Origin: Dryobates pubescens | Taxonomy: Eukaryota > Chordata > Aves > Piciformes > Picidae | Length of the DNA stretch: 64,000 nucleotides | Direction of reading: 5' to 3' | NCBI RefSeq assembly: GCF_014839835.1 | Contig: NC_071644.1 | Coordinates: 3,511,266-3,575,265 of the forward strand | Shown here: positions 1-8,976 of the stretch, in pieces | Position numbering within the stretch: the stretch's first letter is position 1 | Layout: every line of letters starts with the position of its first letter | Notes under the pieces: model-generated | The model's input: the letters and a program-made list of their open reading frames with translations, nothing else | The model's database searches: none | What the model was told of the DNA's origin: nothing | Program-made: the position numbers and the translations under genes

Positions 1-345
1 CCTGCCCGGCCCCTGCCCAGCCCCTGCCCGGACCCTTGCCCGGGCCCTTACCCAGAACCTGCCTGGACCCTTGCCCAGCCCCCGCCCCGCCCCTGCATGG
101 CCCCCTGCCCGGGCCCCTACCCAGACCCTGCCCGGCCCCTGCCCAGCCCCTGCCCGGACCCTTGCCCGGGCCCTTACCCAGAACCTGCCTGGACCCTGCA
201 CGGCCCCTGCCCAGCCCCCTGCCCAGGCCCCTACCCAGAACCTGCCTGGACCCTTGCCCAGCCCCTGCCCCGCCCCTGCATGGCCCCCTGCCCTGGCCCC
301 TACCTAGACCCCGCCTGGCCCCTGCCCGGAACGGCCCCAGAACGG
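1..345. repeat. GC-rich degenerate minisatellite
   Basis: Imperfect repeats of CCTGCCCGGCCCCTGCCCAG-like words, with larger blocks near 110-115 bp, in DNAJC16 intron 3. Proline-rich open frames here are an effect of the repeat. Confidence 0.85.
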
Positions 346-962
346 GCCCTGCACAGGAGCTATCCATGGCCCTGTGCCTCCTGAGGAGCTATCCATGGCC
401 CTGTGCCTCCTGAGGAGCTATCCATGGCCCTGTGCCTCCTGAGGAGCTATCCATGGCCCTGTGCCTCCTGAGCAGCTATCCATGGCCCTGTCCCTCCTGA
501 GGAGCTATCCATGGCCCTGTCCCTCCTGAGGAGCTATCCATGGCCCTGTCCCTCCTGAGGAGCTATCCATGGCCCTGTGCCTCCTGAGGAGCTATCCATG
601 GTCCTGTGCCTCCTGAGGAGCTATCCATGGCCCTGTCCCTCCTGAGGAGCTATCCATGGCCCTGTCCCTCCTGAGGAGCTATCCATGGCCCTGTGCCTCC
701 TGAGGAGCTATCCATGGCCCTGTGCCTCCTGAGGAGCTATCCATGGCCCTGTGCCTCCTGAGGAGCTATCCATGGCCCTGTGCCTCCTGAGGAGCTATCC
801 ATGGCCCTGTCCCTCCTGAGGAGCTATCCATGGCCCTGTCCCTCCTGAGGAGCTATCCATGGCCCTGTGCCTCCTGAGGAGCTATCCATGGCCCTGTCCC
901 TCCTGAGGAGCTATCCATGGCCCTGTGCCTCCCGAGGAGCTATCCATGGCACTGTGCCCCCT
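345..962. repeat. 29-bp minisatellite, about 21 copies
   Basis: Tandem unit built on GAGGAGCTATCCATGGCCCT plus GTGCCTCCT, with CCTGTGCC/CCTGTCCC variants. Located in DNAJC16 intron 3. Confidence 0.95.
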
Positions 963-965
963 AAC

Positions 966-1133
966 TATCTGCTGCAGCAGGTCCAGGGAAGGGCAGCACA
1001 GCTGGTGAAGGGCCTGGAGAACAAAGCTGGTGAGGAGCAGCTGAGGGATCTGGGGTTGTTCAGCCTGGAGAAAAGGAGGCTGAAAGGAGACCTCACTGAT
1101 CTCTACAACTCAGCACATTCCAACAGCTAACAA
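966..1133 (+). mobile_element. CR1 LINE fragment, sense
   Basis: Internal 3'-region CR1 words (GAGGAGCAGCTGAGGGA, GCCTGGAGAAAAGGAGGCTG) with no terminal end. Confidence 0.85.
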
Positions 1134-1139
1134 CTCTCT

Positions 1140-1865
1140 CTTTGAAGAACTTTCTCCTCACCTCCAGCCTAAACCTCCCCTGGCACAGCTTGAGACTGTG
1201 TCCTCTTGTTCTGGGGCTGGGTGCCTGCCTGGGAGAAGAGACCAACCTCCACCTGGCTCCAACCTCCCTTCAGGGAGTTGGAGAGAGCAAGAAGGTCTCT
1301 CCTGAGCCTCCTCTTCTGCAGGCTAAGCAACCCCAGCTCCCTCAGCCTCTCCTCCCAGGGCTGTGCTCCAGACCCCTCCCCAGCTTTGTTGCCCTTCTCT
1401 GGACACCTTCAAGTCTCTCAATGTCCTTCTTCAACTGAGGAGCCCAGAACTGGACACAGGACTCCAGGTGTGGCCTCAGCAGTGCTGAGCACAGGGCACA
1501 AGGACTTCCCTGCTGCTGCTGGCCACACTCTTCCTGCTGCAGGCCAGGCTGCCACTGGCCATTGTCTTGCTTTAGGGGTGAACGTGTCTTGTCCTGGGCT
1601 CTCCTCCTCTGCAGAGGAGCCCAAGCCAGGCAGCTGATCATTGACCTGGAGAGCTGAGGGAAGGAAGCTTTCCCCACTTTCCCTGCTCCTGCTGGCCACA
1701 CTCTTCCTGCTGCAGGCCAGGATGCCCTTGGCCTTCTTGGCCACCTGGGCACACTGCTGGCTCCTGTTCAGCCTACTCTCAACCACTACCCCCAGGTCCC
1801 TCTCTGCCTGGCTGCTCTGCAGCCACTCTGCCCCCAGCCTGCAGCACTGCCTGGGGTGGTTGTGG
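1140..1865 (-). mobile_element. CR1 LINE, antisense, carrying the CASP9 fragment
   Basis: Antisense CR1 (CCCCTGGCACAGCTTGAGAC, CCCAGCTCCCTCAGCCTCTC). It is interrupted at 1552-1676 by CASP9 sequence, after which the CR1 segment GCTCCTGCTGGCCACACTCT is repeated and continues. Confidence 0.9.
1552..1676 (+). pseudogene. Copied fragment of CASP9 intron 1 and exon 2 inside DNAJC16 intron 3
   Basis: This stretch matches the end of CASP9 intron 1 and the first part of exon 2 (about 8857-9013) at roughly 90 percent by eye. It includes the acceptor region and the exon words CCCAAGCCAGGCAGCTGATC and ATTGACCTGGAGAGC. Relative to the gene it lacks about 14 nt just after the acceptor, and a CGA Arg codon has become TGA. 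CR1 sequence flanks it on both sides, and the CR1 to its left is the same part of the element that lies left of CASP9 exon 2. It is a non-functional exon fragment, apparently moved by exchange between CR1 copies. Confidence 0.85.
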
Positions 1866-2001
1866 CCAACAACGAGAAACCATCAGGAGAAATCCCTGCG
1901 GCAACCTCTGGGCTAAACTCCATTCCCCACCCCCCCCCAACCCCAGGAGCTGAGAACCATCCCTGCAGCCTCCCTGGCCCTAAAAGCAGGCTTAGGCTTA
2001 C

Positions 2002-5000
2002 CCAGGGCCTCCAGCTCCTGAGCAACCTCCTTCCAGACAGGCTCGATGTGGATGCAGCTGAAGCACCAGTCGGAGGTGACCTTGATGAGGTAAGGCTTCC
2101 TGAAGCTGTCTGGCAGGACCTCGTTGATGTAGTGGGAGAAATGGAGCAGGTACTTCTCATCAGAGGTGTCCCTCCTCTCTGAGTTGAAGGGGAAGTGGAA
2201 GAAGGCCTCATCAAAGTAGAAGCCTTCGTGGAAGTGGTGGAAGGGGCGGTGCTGGGGCTGGGAGTAGCCCTGGCCCTCCCCCGCCTCGCCGTAGCGGTCG
2301 AAGTTTGCCCTCTTCTCCTCGTTGGAGAGGATCTGGGGAGGAGAGGATGGAAGGACAATGGTCACCTGAAAGCCCCCTGACAACCAGCCCTGGTGGGGGG
2401 GAGGGGTCCCCTCATCCCAAGGGAAGAGGCAAGCCTTTAGGGAGGAGCTCCTCTGCGGGTGGTTCGGGGATCGCAGGCTCGCAGCGTGTCAGGGGCTGGG
2501 ATGGGACCCAAAGAGAGCATCCAGTCCAACCCCCCCTGCCAGGGCAGCAGCAGGGAATCCAGCCCAGGGCACACAGGAACACAGCCAGAGGGAGCTGGAA
2601 AGCCTTCAGGGAAGGAGACTCCACAACCTCTCTGGGCAGCCTGCTCCAGGGCTCTGAGAGCCTCCCAGTGCAGAAGTTCCTGCTCATGGTGAGGTGGAGC
2701 CTCCTGTGCTGGAGCTGATATCCACTGCCCCTGGTCCTATCCCAGGGTGCAGCTGAGCAGAGCCTGTCCCTGCCCCTCCCTCCTGACCCCCAGCCCTCAG
2801 CTATTTAGAAACATTGATCAGATCCCTCTCAGTCTTCTCCTCTCCAGACTAACCACCCCCAGGTCCCTCAGCCTCTCCTCCCCAGGCAGTGCTGCAGTCC
2901 CCTGATCATCCTCACAGCCCTCCACTGGACCCTTCCCAGCAGATCCCTGTCCCTCTGGAACTGGATGTAGGCAGAAGGAGGCAACTCCATGGATGAGTGC
3001 AGGGCTGGGGAGCAGCTCTGGGGAAAAGGAGCTGGGAGTGGACAACAAAGCCACTTTGAGCCACCAATGTGCCCTGGTGCCCAAGAAGGCCAATGGTCTC
3101 CTGGGGGGCACCAAGAAGAGTGTGGCCAGCAGGTCAAGGGAGGTTCTACTCCCTCTCCACCCTGCCTTGGCAAGTACTGGGTGCAGGTTTGGGCTCCCCA
3201 GTTCAAGGAGGTCAGGGAACTGCTGGGAAGGCTACAGCAAAGGCCTTCAAAGAGGATTAGGGGAGTGAAGAACCTCTCTGATGAGGAAAGACTGAGAGAG
3301 AGTTGGGGCTTGGAGAAGAGCAGGCTGTGGAGGGACCTCCTCAGTGCTGGTCAGTACTCAAAGGGTGGATGTCAGCGGGGGGTGGACCCAGGTTTTACTC
3401 AGTCAGTGGTGCCCAGCAACAGGGCAAGGGGCAATGGGCACAAACTTGACCACAAGAAGTTTCCTAGAAAGATAAGGAAGAACTTCTTCAGCTGAAGTTT
3501 GGTGGAGCCCTGGAGCAGGCTGCCCAGGCAGGTGGTGGAGTCTCCATCCCTGGAGCCATTCAAAAGCCCTCTGGCTGTGTTCCTGTGTGACCCTCTCAAG
3601 GTGACCCTGCCTTGGACTGAATGATCTCCAGAGGTCCCTTCCAACCCACAGCATTCTGGTGAGAGCCTGGCACAGGCTGCCCAGGGAGGTGGTGGAAGCC
3701 TCCTGCCTGGAGGTGTTTGCAGCCAGGCTGGAGGTGGCTGTGAGCAACCTGCTGTGGTGTGAGGTGTCCCTGCCCATGGCAGGGGGGTTGGAGCTGGCTG
3801 AGCCTTCAGCTCCCTTCCAGCCCTGACCAGTCTGTGATCCTGTGGAACACCTGCAGCTGCATGTGGATGGGCTGTGAGGCAATGTGCAGCCTGTGAGAGG
3901 GATAAATATTCTGGGTAAGGGAAATGAGGCCAAATCCCAAAGCAAAGGAGCCTGCAGCTCAGGCTGCCTGTGCCCATTTGCTGACACCAATTGCTCCCTG
4001 AGCCACCTCAGCACTGATGCTCTTTTCTGGAGCAGCTTTTGCTGGCATCTGCTTGAACACTGATTGCTCCTCAGCACACCAGAAAGCAGCAGAGCTTTCA
4101 AAGAAGCTGCAATTTGCAGCTGGGAGGGGAGGGATTTGCTGGATTCCTGCAGGCTCAGCTGCCTTTTGCCTTGGAACTCTCAGGGTCAGCTGCCTCAAAC
4201 TGGGGCAGCCAACCTCCAGAGCCAGGCAGGAGCAACCTGCACAAGAACCACTGAGGCAAGGGATAGTTTGAAGTGACTAAAGCCCTGTGGTGATTGATGT
4301 CACAGAATGGTCAGGGCTGGAAGGCAGCTCAAGGCTCAGCCAGTTCCAGCCCCCCTGCCATGGCCAGGACACCTCACACCACAGCAGGTTGCTCACAGCC
4401 ACCTCCAGCCTGGCTGCAAACACCTCCAGGCAGGAGGCTTCCACCACCTCCCTGGGCAGCCTGTGCCAGGCTCTCACCACCCTCCTGGGGAACAACTTCT
4501 TCCTCACATCCAATCTCAATCTCCCCACTTCTAGTTCTGCTCCATCCCCCCCAGTCCTATCCCTCCCTGACACCCTCAAAAGTCCCTCCCCAGCTTTCTT
4601 GGAGCCCCCTGCAGATCCTGGAAGGCCACAATGAGGTCACCTCAGAGCCTTCTCCTCTCCACCCTACACAACCCTAACTCTCTCAGGCTGTGCTCACAGC
4701 AGAGCAGCTCCAGCCCTCTGCTCCTCCTCGTGGCCCTTCTCTGGACACCTTCCAGCACCTCCAGATCCTTCCTGGCACAGAGGCTCCAGAACTGGCCCCA
4801 GAGCTCCAGCTGTGGTCTCAGCAGAGTGGAACAGAGGGGCAGAATCCCCTCCCTGGCCCTGCTGGCCACACTTCTCTTGCTGCAGCCCAGGCTCTGCTTG
4901 GCTCTGTGGGCTGCAAGTGCTCCCTGCTGGCTCCTGTTGAGCTTCTCCTCCCCCAGCACCCCCAAGGCCTTTTCCTCAGGGCTGCTCTCCAGCCAGTCCC

Positions 5001-7837
5001 TGCCCAGCCCATAGCAGTGCCTGGGATTGCCCTGCCCCAGCTGCAGGGCCTTGCCCTTGGCCTTTTTGAACCTCATGAGGTTGTCATGTGCCCAGCTCTG
5101 CAGCCTGTCCAGGTCCCTCTGGATGGCCTCTTTTCACTTACATCATCCCCAATACACTGAGGAAGTCCCCATGGCATGACCAAGACAGCCACCCAGCTGC
5201 CTGGGGCCTGCCAATACTTCCTCCTTCCTCTTTTAAAGGAGAGCAGGGCAGACTTGCAGCCAAACATTTGCCACACAGACCATGCTGCTGGCAGCCTGTG
5301 CTGAAAACAAACAAACCAAACAGCCTGGACTTCTCTGGGCACCTCCAGAAGGTTAGAACCTTCCCTGTGGAGATGTAGAGAGAAAGAGCACAAAGCCCCA
5401 GAGGGAAAAGTAAGAATAGGATAGGATAGGGTAGGATAGGACAGGGTAGGATAGGGTAGGGTGGGGTAGGGTAGGGTAGGGTAGGGTAGGGTAGGGTAGG
5501 GTAGGGTAGGGTAGGGTAGGGTAGGGTAGGGTAGGGTAGGACAGGGTAGGACAGGGTAGGACAGGGTAGGACAGGGTAGGATAGACCAGACCAGGTTGGG
5601 AAAGACCTCAGAGATCATCAAGTCCAAGCTGTCACCCAACACCTCCTAACTACTAAACCATGGCACCAAGTGCCTCAGCCAGGCTCTGCCTAAACACCTC
5701 CAGGGATGGGGACTCCACCACCTCCCTGGGCAGCACATTCCCATGGCCAATCTCTCTTGCTGGGAAGAATTTCTTCCTCACCTCCAGCCTGAACCTCCCC
5801 TGGCACAGCTTGAGACTGTGGCCTCTTGTTTTGTTTGCCTGGGAGAAGAGCCCAACCCCCACCTGGCTCCAAGCTCCCTTCAGGGAGTTGCAGAGAGCAA
5901 GAAGGTCTCCCCTGAGCCTCCTCTTCTGCAGGCTAAGCAACCCCAGCTCCCTCAGCCTCTCCCCTCCCAGGGCTGTGCCCCAGACCCCTCCCCAGCTTTG
6001 TTGCCCTTCTCTGGACACCTTCCAGCAGCTCAACCTCTTTCCTAACCTGAGGGCCCCAGAACTGGACACAGTTAAAGGTCACTGAGAGCAGGAGTTTAGC
6101 AAGAGGAGTGTGTTACCTCGTAGGCCTTGCTAATCTGGATGAATTTGTCTTCTGCTCCTGGGTCTTTGTTTTTGTCAGGGTGCCTGTGAGGCAGAAGCAG
6201 AGGAAAAAGAGGGTCAGTGGTTCCCCAGGGTTGCCCAGGGAGCTGTCAGCCTCTGTTCAGAAGCATGCAGGATGCCAACAGTTAGTCTGTTGCAGCCTCC
6301 TGAGGCTGACAGCACAGTTCATACCCAGCATATGGCTCTCCCTCCCCACATCCCATCCCCAAACAGAGCCCTGGGACATCTCCCTGCAACCCTGTCCCTC
6401 CAGCTGCCCCCTCACCCACAGCCTGGGATGAGGCATGTGCATCTCTCCTGCATCCCTCAGCTGCTGCCCTGCTGAGTCCTTCCTGGGAAACACCACCCCC
6501 AGCACAGCCCTCGGGGATGGCTCAGCCTAAACCATGCTCTGACAGCTCCAGGGGAGCTGTTTGCCTCAAGCCTGCTCCTCAGAGCAGGGGAGATGACACT
6601 CATGGACAGGGGACAGCTGAAGCAGGGGAGATGACACTCATGGGCAGGGGACAACTGAAGCAGGGGAGATGACACTCATGGGCAGGGGACAACTTAAGCA
6701 GGGCAGATGACACTCATGGACAGGGGACAACTGAAGCAGGGCAGATGACACTCATGGACAGGGGACAACTGAAGCAGGGCAGATGACACTCATGGACAGG
6801 GGACAGCTGAAGCAGGGGAGATGACACTCATGGACAGGGGACAGCTGAAGCAGGGGAGATGACACTCATGGGCAGGGGACAACTGAAGCAGGGCAGATGA
6901 CACTCATGGACAGGGGACAACTGAAGCAGGGCAGATGACACTCATGGGCAGGGGACAACTGAAGCAGGGGAGATGACACTCATGGACAGGGGACAACTGA
7001 AGCAGGACAGATGACACTCATGGGCAGGGGACAGCTGAAGCAGGACAGATGACACTCATGGGCAGGGGACAACTGAAGCAGGACAGATGACACTCATGGA
7101 CAGGGGACAACTTAAGCAGGGCAGATGACACTCATGGACAGGGGACAACTTAAGCAGGGCAGAGGACACTCATGGGCAGGGGACAACTGAAGCAGGGCAG
7201 ATGACACTCATGGGCAGGGGACAACTTAAGCAGGGCAGATGACACTCATGGATTGCAACACGGGGGCTGAGCTGCCTGTGGGCAATGATGGATCAAACTC
7301 AAGACACACTAAAGGCTCCCAATCGAGCCTCAGCAAGAACTTTCCCCCCTGTGGCCAGGCCCTGGGAGAGGTTTGCAGCAGAGATGTCGAGCGTGAAGGT
7401 GGCTGCCTGAGCTTCAGGAGGACTCACTGCTCATCTCTCCCTGCCCGCTGAGCCCCGCTGGGCACGGACAGCCAGGCAAGGCGGCTAATGCCAACCCTCC
7501 CCCGCAGCGTTTCGCGCAGCTCCAAGCTCAGCGGCCTGGCTCTGTCAACCGCCAGGCGAAACGACACCGTGTGCGTGTTTGTGTCTGTCTGTCCCCGCGT
7601 CCGTGTGTCCGCAGGGGAGCGGAGCCCGGGGGGAAGGCCCAGGCGGAGGGGAGGCACGTACCATTCGCGGGCGAGCCGCTTGTAGGCCTTCTTGATGTCG
7701 GCCTGGCTGGAGCTCCGGCCGACCCCCAGGACGCGGTACGGATCGAAATCCCCCGCCGCTGCCGCCACGGCCTGCGCTCCCAGGGCCGCCAGCAGCAGGG
7801 CGGCGGCACAGGCTAGGCCCGCCCGCCCCAGCTCCAT
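2002..7837 (-). CDS. DNAJC16: DNAJC16, first three coding exons (gene continues past the left edge)
   Basis: Coding exons on the minus strand are 7837-7662, 6183-6117 and 2332-2002, all with GT/AG borders and matching phases (2, 0, 1). They encode 169 residues: an N-terminal hydrophobic signal or anchor (about 8-28), a J domain starting at [20 protein letters not shown] with the HPD motif split to the start of exon 2, then a Phe/His-rich linker and the start of a thioredoxin-like domain with a CFSC motif in [14 protein letters not shown]. Human DNAJC16 (about 780 residues) is an ER-associated J protein with J and thioredoxin-like domains and a C-terminal membrane segment; that later part lies outside the window. 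The start codon at 7837 is chosen because the signal sequence follows directly. The gene is head-to-head with CASP9, 329 bp apart. Intron 1 carries a 37-bp minisatellite; intron 2 is mostly CR1. Identity is firm from sequence and synteny. Confidence 0.95.
2440..2965 (-). mobile_element. CR1 LINE, antisense, diverged subfamily
   Basis: CATCCAGTCCAACCCCCCCTGCC, CTCCACAACCTCTCTGGGCA and CAGATCCCTCTCAGTCTTCT mark a second, older-looking CR1 subfamily, in DNAJC16 intron 2. Confidence 0.85.
2993..3657 (+). mobile_element. CR1 LINE, sense
   Basis: Runs from the 5' part (ACCAAGAAGAGTGTGGCCAG) to the tail GATCTCCAGAGGTCCCTTCC. Confidence 0.85.
3658..3842 (+). mobile_element. CR1 LINE 3' end, sense
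   Basis: Subfamily with GTTTGCAGCCAGGCTGGAGG and CCCATGGCAGGGGGGTTGGA. Confidence 0.9.
3845..4300. other. Unique intronic stretch
   Basis: DNAJC16 intron 2 sequence without a repeat or exon that I recognise. Confidence 0.5.
4300..5130 (-). mobile_element. CR1 LINE, antisense, long
   Basis: From the 3' end (CACAGAATGGTCAGGGCTGG) to CAGCTCTGCAGCCTGTCCAG; about 830 bp. Confidence 0.92.
5131..5406. other. Unique intronic stretch
   Basis: No gene or repeat recognised. Confidence 0.4.
5407..5584. repeat. (AGGGT)n pentanucleotide tract at a CR1 3' end
   Basis: About 35 copies of TAGGG, with ATAGG and ACAGGG variants at the edges, directly abutting the CR1 3' end at 5585. It resembles but is not the vertebrate telomere hexamer. 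Confidence 0.95.
5585..6075 (-). mobile_element. CR1 LINE, antisense
   Basis: Full 3' end next to the (AGGGT)n tract. Its 5' break is about 40 bp from DNAJC16 exon 2. Confidence 0.93.
6585..7250. repeat. 37-bp minisatellite, about 18 copies
   Basis: Unit AGATGACACTCATGGACAGG plus GGACAACTGAAGCAGGG, with single-base variants, in DNAJC16 intron 1. Confidence 0.95.
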
Positions 7838-8166
7838 GGCTCCGGCGGAGGCTGGGCGCGGAGCCCGGCGGGGGAGGGAAGGGGAGCGGGACGGGGAACG
7901 GACACCGGCGCTGCGGGACCGGCGAGGGCCGCGGACGGGCCGCCCTCAGCCACCCTGCGCCGCCGCTTCCGGCGCGCCCGCCCCGCCGTCACCATAGAGA
8001 CAGCGCCGACTTCCGGTCACCGAGACGAGCCCGGGCGGGCCGCCCTCAGCCGCTCTGCGCCGCCGCTTCCGGCGCGCCCGCCCCGCCGTCACCATGGAGA
8101 CGGCGCCGACTTCTGGTCACCGAGACGAGCCCGGGCGGCTAGAGCGGCGCCGACGCCGCGGCCGCC
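7838..8166. promoter_or_regulatory. Divergent CpG-rich promoter of DNAJC16 and CASP9
   Basis: Only 329 bp separate the two start codons, which point away from each other. The region is very GC- and CpG-rich, has no TATA box, and holds several ETS-type CTTCCGG/ACTTCCGG sites. CpG richness continues into both first exons (about 7440-8420). This is the usual form of a housekeeping bidirectional promoter. Exact transcription starts cannot be seen. Confidence 0.85.
7937..8138. repeat. 100-bp tandem duplication in the shared promoter
   Basis: The sequence at about 7941-8040 is repeated at 8041-8140 with a period of exactly 100 bp and about five differences. One difference turns ATA (7994) into ATG (8094); another turns ACTTCCGG into ACTTCTGG, removing an ETS core in the CASP9-proximal copy. 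Confidence 0.95.
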
Positions 8167-8976
8167 ATGGAGGAGGCGCAGCGGAGGGCCCTGCGGCGCG
8201 CCAGGCCGCAGCTGGTGGCGGAGCTGCAGGTGGAGCCGCTCTGGAGCCTGCTGGAGGACCGCGGCCTCTTCACCCGCACCATGCTGGAGGAGCTGCAGGT
8301 GGGCTCCCTGCTCCCTCCCGGGCCCCGGGGACAGGCCCCAGGGAGGGCCCCGTGTGGCCCTCACTGCTGGTGGCAGGCGGCGGGGGGCTGGGGGGCGCCC
8401 GTGTCCTACTAGCCCCACTGACAGGCCTGAGGGGTGAGCACCCTGTCCTCTCAGGCCCCAGGGGACTCCTCGTGTCCCCTCACACCAGTGACAGGCCTGA
8501 GGGGTGAGCACGGCACAGCTTGAGACTGTGGCCTCTTGTTCTGGGGCTGGGAGAAGAGCCCAACCCCCACCTAGCTCCAAGCTCCCTTCAGGGAGTTGGA
8601 GAGAGCAAGAAGGTCTCCCCTGAGCCTCCTCTTCTGCAGGCTAAGCAACCCCAGCTCCCTCAGCCTCTCCTTCCTGGGCTGTGCTCCAGCCCCCTCCCCA
8701 GCCTTGTTGCCCTTCTCTGGACACCTTCAAGTCTCTCAATGTCCTTCTTAACCTGAGGAGCCCAGAACTGGACACAGGACTCCAGGTGTGGCCTAAGCAG
8801 TGCTGAGCACAGGGTACAAGGACTTCCCTGCTCTTGCTGGCCACACTCTTCCTGCTGCAGGCCAGGCTGCCATTGGCCGTTGTCTTGCTGTAGGGGTGAA
8901 TGTGCCTTGTCCTGGGCTCTTCTCCTCTGCAGAGTGCTGGCAGCAGAGGAGCCCAAGCCAGGCAGCTGATCATTGA
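8094..8976 (+). promoter_or_regulatory. Upstream ORF overlapping the CASP9 start
   Basis: An ATG at 8094 in a near-ideal context (CACCATGG) lies 73 nt before the CASP9 ATG in another frame. After splicing of exon 1 to exon 2 it would run 82 codons to a TGA at 8974-8976, so it overlaps the CASP9 start. It matters only if transcription begins upstream of 8094, which the sequence does not prove. Confidence 0.5.

Noticed and set aside
345-962. CRISPR-like direct repeats of 29 bp
   Set aside because: No unique spacers separate the units; it is a head-to-tail minisatellite in a vertebrate intron.
1342-1786. ORFs with RPRASW or [18 protein letters not shown] peptides, seen many times in the window
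   Set aside because: They are translations of the CR1 3' region in both orientations and recur with every copy.
5407-5584. Interstitial telomere sequence
   Set aside because: The unit is the pentamer TAGGG, not TTAGGG, and it abuts a CR1 3' end like other pentamer tracts here.
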